From Rhinopomastus cyanomelas (Eukaryota; Chordata; Aves; Bucerotiformes; Rhinopomastidae), in contig VXBP01008587.1 in the NCBI GenBank assembly GCA_013400115.1, forward strand, positions 1,012,281 through 1,076,280: a stretch of DNA of 64,000 bases. Direction: 5' to 3'. The notes under the pieces were generated by a model. It was given only the letters and a program-made list of their open reading frames with translations. It made no database searches and was not told where the DNA came from. The position numbers and the translations under genes are program-made. Below are positions 56,689 through 64,000 of the stretch, piece after piece; within the stretch, counting starts at the first letter, position 1; each line of letters starts with the position of its first letter.

Positions 56689-57899
56689 AACCTATCTTTA
56701 AGTCCTGTGAAAGGCTGAACAATGTAAACAGTGTGCAGAATTAATTATGCCATTTTATAACTTTTAAGAGCTTTTGTTGATAACATTAACATTTTTTTAA
56801 TATAGACATTCATAATGTTTCTGAATATGGATGTTCTTAATATAGATACTTTTAATATAGCTCTTCCACACATAGTATGTGCAGACATACATAGGTAGAT
56901 ATTTATAACTATGACTAAATTTTGAATCATCTGCCTACCCTGCCTTGAGGAAAGGGAAGCCTCCTTTTTGTGCTGTTCAGTGCAGCTGAGTCCCAGTGCT
57001 GCAAGAGCTACAGGGAAAAAGAGACAAGAGTTAGGTCTTGTCCAGACTGTGAAAATGATGACCCTACTTACATAGGCACATCTGAAGATAGCTGTAGCAA
57101 GGAAGAAGGTCCTGCTTCTTCAGGTGGCTGGGCCAACTAATGCTGTTCAGAACATCTGCTGAAGGAGAGCCCCCGGGACAGTGCTTCAGCCCAAACTCCG
57201 CAGTGTGCCGCTCTGTTTCATCTGCTGAGTGGCCAGTCATACCCTGTGGCTTCAGCTGCACAGTTCTGGGGGTTCATGTCACAGATAGCAGCTTTGATGT
57301 GGGGTGTGAGGCAGGAAAATGCAGAGATATGGAGACATAGGACACAAATCTGTAGGAAACCAGGCGTTATTAGCTCTGCTGCCACTGCAACAGCACGTTG
57401 CCCATTTGCTTAGGCCATTGTCCATAAGAGATGTATGAGCAAAGAAAACAGGAATGAGAATTATTCCTCAATATGCCATAATTATTCGTTTGCCTGCTAT
57501 TCTGTTTTTTATTATAGCTTCTTATACAATTTGTTTAGATGATCCCATGTCAACAAAAACATTTACTGTCCCGGTTGGCACCTAATGTCTCTCATTTTTT
57601 CCTATAATTAAGATGCATTTAAGTGAGGAAGTGATATTCTTTTAAATACAATGACATTTCGCAAACATAATCTTAGAGTAAATGCAACAGAAAAAGATGT
57701 GTGTATGACAAGGAAGAAAAAGACTTTTGCAAATTTGGTATTTAGATGTGTAATTGCAGTGCACATAGGGATGCAGGAGAAAGTTAATGCAAATAATCCG
57801 ACGGTAACGATCTCAATACAACACATTGGGAGGAGTTCTGTGTGGATCTTTTTCACATCATTCACCAAATGGTGGCTGTATCTTTTCATAAATTGGTTT
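56689..57899. other. Unique DNA, no gene seen
   Basis: AT-rich with repeated TTAATATAG words at 56798-56858. Frames at 57608-57920 overlap on both strands and look unlike any family I know. Confidence 0.45.
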
Positions 57900-58215
57900 C
57901 ACAGAATCACAGAACATTAGGGATTGGAAGGGACCTTGAAAGATCCTCTAGTCCAGTCCCCACACCACAGCAAGATCACTTAGATCCAGTCACATAGGAA
58001 CACATACAGGTGGGTTTTAAACTTCTCCAGAGAAGGAGATTCCACGACCCCACTGGGCAGCCCCTTCCAGTGCTCTGTCACCCTCACTGTGAAGAAGTTC
58101 CTTCTCATATTGATGTGGAACCTCCTGTGTTCCAGCTTACATTCATTGGCCCTTGTCCTATCACTAGATGACACTGAGCCTGGCTCCATCCTCCTGACAC
58201 CCACTGTTCACATAT
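57900..58215 (-). mobile_element. CR1 LINE, 3' end with ORF2 C-terminus
   Basis: About 316 bp with a G-type tail (CACAGAATCACAGAACATTA). A 74-codon minus frame (58204-57980) is open to the end of ORF2, but AGAAGAGC is missing in the ACACTGAGCCTGGCTCC block. Confidence 0.94.
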
Positions 58216-58280
58216 CAACATAAAATCTTCTTTATGTGTTTCACATTAGTTGAATTTTGGTTTGGTTTGTTTGTTGTTAT

Positions 58281-58330
58281 TAGTAGTAGTAATTAGTATT
58301 AGTAGTACTAATTAGTAGTAGTAGTAGTAA
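58281..58330. repeat. (TAG)n microsatellite, interrupted
   Basis: TAGTAGTAGTAATTAGTATT and further TAG/TAA units over about 50 bp. Confidence 0.9.
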
Positions 58331-59439
58331 ACTTTAAAACATTTCTCTAGATGTTTGTAACTGCCAGTTATTGTAGTAACTAGAATATATTTAGGGGTGA
58401 CAACATTTCCCTGCCATTAGAACAAATAGTTTTCAGCAAAAGTAAGATGTAGAAATTGTTTTCTACTAGAATGGAATGACCCTTCCACAGTTCTTCCAGA
58501 ACTGCTTGTTTTTTATTGCTCTGACACTGATCATCAACCCTTGATCAAATCTACACGGATATCCGCACGCGATATGTGGGCAAGTTGGACGGTTTGTGTG
58601 TCTCGCCCTTGGAGGAGTCAAATAGCTGTCCCTGAACGTAGCGACAGCTCACTCCTGATTCCCTGCACTAAGCAAATTCTCTGTCTGCCACATTTTTGTC
58701 ATGAGCAAAGTCATGTTGATGTTAGCTGTTAGCAGAGTAGCTGATCTCAAGATGACATCTAGAAGGTGGGAAATTTCTTTTTACCAAACCAGTGACAGCC
58801 TTGTATTGATTTAATCGGAGCGTCTTCGGTCTCTGTAATTACCATGCAGTGTGGGAACCTGGATCCATTAATGAGCTGAGATACCCTTGAAAAAGAAGAA
58901 TTTGTTAAAGATTTTATGCCACGCTGCTGTGTGATTTTTGAATGGGCTTAATTTCACTACTGTAAATACAAGAAGGTTGAATTAGCAAAATTCTTACACA
59001 TGCCACGATGAATGAAGAATTAATAGAGGCAGCTCATCACAGCCAAACCTGAAGGACTGGATAATTTATGCTAACATCTAACTTTCAGTAAATAGCACAG
59101 GATGTGCATGGATTGAAGCTCCAAGGTGAAGCTGGGAAATGTCTTGCATTTGAACAGTTTTGCTGATCCTTGTAGTTCTCCACTGTGACTGTGACATGTT
59201 TTAGGAGATCAGAAGGTCTCTTAGGACAGGAACACAGTAATAATGAAAGACGCTAATTGCTTCCAGATGATCTGGATAAATCTTTCTTTGGAGTGTGATG
59301 CTGAGACTGAATTTTTAGCCATGTTAATGACTGCAGCACATGGCAGCTAGTGAGGAAATGCACAACTGGGTGTCCTGATGTGCATGCAGGCATTGATTCA
59401 AAGCCTCTTCTCCCTAGTCACTTGTGGTAGTGCTGGGGG
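58331..59439. other. Unique DNA, no gene seen
   Basis: The stretch is AT-rich and repeat-free by eye. No exon was recognised. Confidence 0.4.
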
Positions 59440-59660
59440 AGATTCAGATGGGATATCAGGAGAAACTTCTTCACAGAAAGAGTGATGAGACCTTGGAACA
59501 GGCTCCCCGGGGGGTTGGTGGAGGCACCATCCCTTGAGGTGTTCAAAAAACGTAGACATGGTGTTTCAGGAGATGGTTAAGTGGTTAGGGGTTGTAGGGC
59601 AGATGGTTGGACTTGATGATCTTGAAGGTCTTTTCCAACCTTGATGATTCTGTGGTTCTG
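59440..59660 (+). mobile_element. CR1 LINE, older subfamily 3' end
   Basis: GAGATTCAGATGGGATATCA, GGAACAGGCTCCCCGGGGGG, GGTTGGACTTGATGATCTTG and a GATTCTGTGGTTCTGA tail. This type is distinct from the common one. Confidence 0.87.
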
Positions 59661-59855
59661 AGAGCTACCTTGTACTGGTTACTCTAAGGCACATCGCTGC
59701 AAACAACACAAGTAAACAAAAGCTGTATAAAATGAAACAAAAGCTCTCCAACATCATCATAATGTTTTAATTTCCATAATTACCAAAGCAAAAAAAATGA
59801 AAAAGGAATATGGATTAAAAGAAATTAAAAGGGAAACAAAAGGATATGTGTTAAG

Positions 59856-60019
59856 AGTGGTCAGGTGTTAGAATGGGATATGCAGGGAAGTGCTGGAGTT
59901 GCCATCCCTGGAAGTGTTCAAAAAACATGTAGACATGGTTTAGAGGGCATGGTGACATTCGTTTTAACACTTGGACTTGATGATCTTGGAGTTCTCTTCC
60001 AACCTTAAGGATTCTATGT
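59856..60019 (+). mobile_element. CR1 LINE, older subfamily 3' end
   Basis: GAGTGGTCAGGTGTTAGAAT, CATCCCTGGAAGTGTTCAAA and TTGGACTTGATGATCTTGGA. It is related to 59440-59660 but more divergent. Confidence 0.83.
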
Positions 60020-60071
60020 ACAGATAGTTTTATTTAAAAACATAATCTTGGAATCTCAGAGGAAATGCAGG

Positions 60072-60242
60072 TCACAGAATCACAGAAAGTTAGGAGCTGG
60101 ACCTTGAAATATTATCTAGTCCAACCCTCCTGCCAGATTAGGACCACGTATCGTAGGTCATACAACAAAGTGTCCAAGTGGGTCCTGAATGTCTCTGGAG
60201 GAGACTCCATAACCTCTCTGGGCAGTGTGTTCTAATGTCCTG
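60072..60242 (-). mobile_element. CR1 LINE, 3' fragment, variant subfamily
   Basis: Shares CACAGAATCACAGAAAGTTA and GTAGGTCA with 54740-54871. Ends near CTGGGCAGTGTGTTCTAATG. Confidence 0.87.
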
Positions 60243-60781
60243 TTAATAGGTTAAAAATTCTGTTAATGAAGAAATTAAAATCCAAGTCATTGTGAGTGAG
60301 AAGTGTCTTAGAAAAAGACTATTGAAGATATATTCTCATGCAAAGGATAAGTCATTTATCATCCAAAGACTGAATGATGTCTTTGCCAAAAAAGGAACTA
60401 TAGAAGAACAAAAAACATAGCTAATAAAATACAAAAACAGAGTCAGATTAAACAAAAGATTTTGAGTAATGACTTGATAGAGAGTTAATCAATGTAATTT
60501 ATAAAGTAAATCCTTTGGAAACACATTGCAAACAGGAAGCTTCCAAGAAGCTCTGTTCTGCAAGTCTAATAGACAGCCAAAGTGTAAATGGTGTGCTTAT
60601 AGACCACTTATCGTGGAGAAGATTCAACAAATTAGTGAACTCTTGACATTTGTGTTTGCCGTGGAGAATCTGAAACAGCTTGTTTTGCACAAAGGAAACC
60701 ATCCCTATGGGAGACAGTTCAAAAAATCTGTGTAATGTCAAAACTCTAGAAGAAATTGGAACAGAACAACAAATGAACTGC
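60243..60781. other. Unique DNA, no gene seen
   Basis: AT-rich. A 69-codon plus frame (60526-60735) has no known motif. Confidence 0.4.
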
Positions 60782-60879
60782 TGTTCCTGTGCCGCTTGGT
60801 CTAGGTGATCTTGCTCTGGCAGACTAGATGATCTTTCGAGGTCCCTTCCAATCCCTAATGATTCTATGATTCTATGATT
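60782..60879 (+). mobile_element. CR1 LINE, short 3' end
   Basis: TGTTCCTGTGCCGCTTGGTC to a clean A-type tail. About 14 bases around GGGGGATTGG are deleted (TCTGGCAGACTAGATG). Confidence 0.92.
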
Positions 60880-60903
60880 CACAGATAAGCCAACCAGTCC
60901 AAT

Positions 60904-61140
60904 GGTATCCTGGAATGGATCAGAAAGGCGGTGGTTAGCAGATCGAGAGAGGTTCTCCTCCCATGCTAATCTGCCCTGATGAGACCACATCTGGAATATT
61001 GTGTCCAGTTCTGGGCCCCTCAGTTCACAAAGGAAGCAAAACTGCTGGTTAGAGTCCAGCACAAAGCCACAAAGATGATGAAGGGAGTAGAACATCTCCC
61101 TGATAAAAACCTGCCTGGATGTGTTCCTGTGCAACTTGAT
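60904..61140 (+). mobile_element. CR1 LINE, internally deleted copy
   Basis: Starts in the ORF2 region (GTATCCTGGAATGGATCAGA) and jumps at about 61103 from ATCTCCCTGAT to AAAACCTGCCTGG. Over 200 bases of the usual sequence are missing. It is cut off at TGCAACTTGAT and meets an oppositely oriented copy. Confidence 0.93.
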
Positions 61141-61180
61141 CATTAGAATCATTAGAATCGTTAGAATCATTAGAATTATT
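61141..61180. repeat. Tail-derived (ATTAGAATC)n repeat
   Basis: Four to five 9-bp ATTAGAATC units at the tail of the next minus-strand copy, where the normal unit is ATAGAATC (8 bp). The tail repeat appears to have changed unit and expanded. Confidence 0.85.
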
Positions 61181-61662
61181 AAAGATTGGAAGGCACCTTG
61201 AAAGATTATTAGTCCAATCCCCCTGACACAGCAGGATCACCTAGAGACCAAGTCACACAGGAACATGTTCAGGCAGGTTTTAAAAGTCTCCAGAGAAGGA
61301 GACTCCACAACCCAACTTGGGCAGCCCCTTCCAGTGCTCCGCCACCCTCACTGGGAAGAAGTTCCTTCTCATATTGTTGTGGAACCTTCTATGTTCCAGC
61401 TCACACCCATTGCCCTTTGTCTTGTCATTAGATGACACTGAACAGAGCCTGGCTCCATCCTCCTGACACCCACCACTCACGTATTTATAGACATTAATGA
61501 GGTCACCCCTCAGTCTCCTCCAAGCTCAAGAGACCCAGCTCCCTCAGCCTTTCCTCATCAGGGAGGTGCTCCACTTCCTTCATCATCTTTGTGGCTCTGT
61601 GCTGGACTCTCTCCAGCTTGAACTCTCTCCTTCTTGAATTGAGGGACCCAGAACTGAACACA
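61181..61662 (-). mobile_element. CR1 LINE, 480-bp copy with ORF2 C-terminus
   Basis: Minus strand, from ATTAAAGATTGGAAGGCACC to CTTGAATTGAGGGACCCAGA. A 66-codon frame (61480-61280) is open to near the ORF2 end. AGGAGAAG-type bases are missing near 61519, which breaks the upstream frame. Confidence 0.94.
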
Positions 61663-62690
61663 CGTCATATTTAAGGTAAGCAAAGGAAGGATTTTTCCTG
61701 TCTTACCTTTGGCATAAAAATATGTGTTGTGAAGTTCTTCATGTTTTCAGTTCACTGCTCTTTGCATGTGCAGAAAAGAATCCCTGGAAGCTTTTTGCTG
61801 GCTTGTTCTAAACATGAAGTATTTTGTGCTATTTTATCAAAATCAAGGAAGCAAACAAGCCCCTGTTTTTAAGGACCCCATATAGTGAACAATCCATGTG
61901 TGAAAGCTAATGAGAAGCTTTAGTGCCCGGACTATCAGCTTCCACGGTGTCACAGGCAGCTCTATTGTACAGGGGCCACAACTGGAGCTGTAACCTCGGC
62001 ATTAACTCGGACGGATATTAATCTCCTGGGTGCCGTTCGGAAAGAAAGCTGAGGGGTGGAAGGCAAGATCCGAGTGCACGTATCACATATCCACGGGGCA
62101 AACCACCACTGTACTTTGTTAGACTTGTGCTCTTTGACCTTGCGCATAAAGACGTGAAATGAGGCTTGAAATAAAAGAGAATGCAGGATGATTTGCAAGA
62201 CTTAAATGGAAAAAGAAAGCCTAAAGCAAAAAACCCCTCTCAACACAAAAAACCCCGAAACAAATCTGAGTAACAGCCCCCAATCAAATATTTTCTTATT
62301 GAAAACGAGCAACTGCTTTGTTTAGTTGCCAGTTTTTTCTGCAGTTCCAAAGGTGGACATAGCTGTCACGGCAAGTCCTGCGTGTATGGAGGATGCCCTC
62401 GTTTTCTGAGCTGTAGGAAACAGAAGTGATTTGGCTTCAATTGTTTTTCCAGTAAGCAAGTCACAGGGTATTTTTATAAGTCTTGTTGTGTGCTTCTGGG
62501 TTTCAAAAGCTGCATAAACAAAAAGCGGGTGGTTTTTTGATTCATGGAAGTAGAGGACAATATAGAATCAAGTTGGAGCCACTGACAGAGCCCTCAAAGC
62601 ATCTGGGAGATTTTTCCAGCTCCTTCCCAGGGCAGTTCCTTTTTCACCTTCATTTCTCTGCCCCATAAGTTACCTGTGGTACTTTGGGGT
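61663..62690. other. Unique DNA, no gene seen
   Basis: A few CpGs lie at 61970-62090. No exon was recognised. Confidence 0.4.
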
Positions 62691-62830
62691 TCACAGAATC
62701 ACAGAATCATTAGGGATTGGAAGGGACCTCAAAAGATCATCTAGTCCAATCCCTCTGCCACAGCAGGATCACCTAGACCAAGTCACACAGGAACACATCC
62801 AGGTGGGTCTTGAACATCTCCACTGAAGGG
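62691..62830 (-). mobile_element. CR1 LINE, 3' fragment, young
   Basis: G-type tail (CACAGAATCACAGAATCATT), near-consensus body, 5' truncated at CATCTCCACTGAAGG. Confidence 0.94.
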
Positions 62831-64000
62831 TTAAGTATCCCCCAACAAAGCTGTGGCAAGGCAGTATCATGAAGATCTAGAAACACACTGGAGTTAATGG
62901 CACAGTTTTCTTAGCTGGTATCTACTGGTCATCAAAGCCTCTGGTTTGCTCTTCAGATGTGCAGATGATAATTTGCATGATCGATTCTCCAATGTTCTTC
63001 CTGTCCTCTCTGTAGGCTGATGCCCAAAGGGATTTGTGATGGCAGAAAGACTTTTCTTTCTCCCTTCTCTACCCAACATTATTCCTCTTCTGAAAAATTC
63101 ATCTTATATGACACAAACAATCAACCATCAGGTTGTATCAGATAAAATTTTAGCTTGCAAAAACTGACTTTAATTTTTGGACCAGCCAAGCAGGTGACAC
63201 TTGTACTGACTTTTCTATAGGAGCTTGATGTTTATGTTAAGTCTTCTCTAAACCACTGTTGTTTGTTTGTTTGTGGTGGTTTTGAAGTGCTGAAACTGTT
63301 TGGGGTAGAGTTCTTCCTTCTTAGAAGGAAGTTCTTCCTCTTCCTATTAGAAAATAGACACAGTTTTTCTTTAGGATTAATTTACTGATGCAAGGACTTA
63401 CTTTTCCCAGCCCCAAATTCATTTTGCCTGGTGTCCCAGCTGCTGGCCTGAGAGAATCCATTCTTTCTTCCCCTCTAAATGAGCAAGAGGCTAATCTGTA
63501 TGAAACCCAGTTTTTCCTCCACTGGCCTGCCACAGGCTGAGGAACTGAACTGCACTAAGCTCCCGAATTTAAATTAAAATGTTTAATTAGCATCCAGTCA
63601 CAGAGAAATACTTCATAAAGACATTAGCTCCTTTAGGTAAACCCAAGGAATATTGAAAAACTCATGCAGAAGTTTCTCCAGGAGCTGTTTTTAATTCACC
63701 TCAAATAGAACTGAAAACAAACATTGGCTGAAATATTTGAAGCAAATCCTCAGTAAATATCCAGGCGGTTGAATTTCATGTCACTCGGGGCTGTAGTTGG
63801 GAAATGTTATCATCCCGTCAGATCGTGCTGTGATCTGGGGGGATTCTGTACATCTCTGGGGTGTGACTGAAATGTTGAACTTCCAATTCTTCACTGAAAA
63901 ATAAAAACTATCCCTGCAGTGTCTCTGTCGTCTCCTGCTAAGTGGGATGAATACCATTGCCACGTTGGTTTTACATATGAGAAAAAGGTGACGATACCCT
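62831..64000. other. Unique DNA to window end
   Basis: A (TTTG)n-like run lies at about 63258-63275. A short inverted word pair (TTCTTCCTTCTTAGAAGGAAG, 63311-63331) forms a small palindrome. No gene was recognised. Confidence 0.45.

Noticed and set aside
60499..61170. A 223-codon minus-strand frame
   Set aside because: It reads antisense through two plus-strand CR1 copies and their tail. The frame is a by-product of repeat sequence.
1..64000. CRISPR array, prokaryotic operon, tRNA or rRNA genes
   Set aside because: The spaced repeats are CR1 copies of varying length and orientation. No cloverleaf or rRNA sequence was recognised by eye.

Overview
This window looks like nuclear DNA from a bird. 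The main evidence is its repeat content: more than 50 fragments of CR1, the dominant non-LTR retrotransposon (LINE) of birds, lie in both orientations. They share a 3' end with the octamer tail ATTCTATG or ATTCTGTG. My hand tally of recognisable CR1 is about 14 kb, or 22% of the window. That is heavy for a typical bird and fits lineages known for CR1 expansion, such as woodpeckers and their relatives. This lineage call is inference. I see no bacterial operons, CRISPR array, tRNA or rRNA.

I recognise no cellular protein-coding exon. The open frames that resemble a known family are decayed pieces of CR1 ORF2 (endonuclease and reverse transcriptase), mostly its last 100-150 codons. The window therefore reads as intergenic or intronic DNA around one likely promoter.

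That promoter is a dense CpG island at about 41.83-42.44 kb. It holds GC boxes and a perfect palindromic X-box (GTTGCCACGGCAAC, 42175-42188), the site type bound by RFX factors in promoters of cilia genes. The island lies in the longest CR1-free stretch of the window (about 37.65-43.39 kb). The gene it drives and the direction of transcription cannot be fixed from this sequence.

Layout. 0-6.7 kb: CR1 fragments, a likely LTR fragment near 2.0-2.25 kb, and a decamer minisatellite at 5.12-5.26 kb. 6.7-16.9 kb: mostly unique DNA with short CR1 tails. 16.9-31.6 kb: dense CR1, including a three-copy stack at 22.7-23.5 kb and a 46-bp tandem repeat split by CR1 at 28.85-29.04 kb. 30.7-32.6 kb: a 1.9-kb decayed CR1 ORF2 with a younger CR1 inside it. 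34.7-37.65 kb: two long, fairly young CR1 copies. 37.65-43.4 kb: unique DNA with the CpG island. 43.4-64 kb: scattered CR1, including a 5'-inverted copy inside a degenerate pentanucleotide repeat (48.6-49.56 kb), and a run of overlapping, oppositely oriented copies at 60-61.7 kb. The only two ambiguous bases (N at 27168 and 53379) both fall inside CR1 copies, where the CR1 sequence is itself discontinuous.
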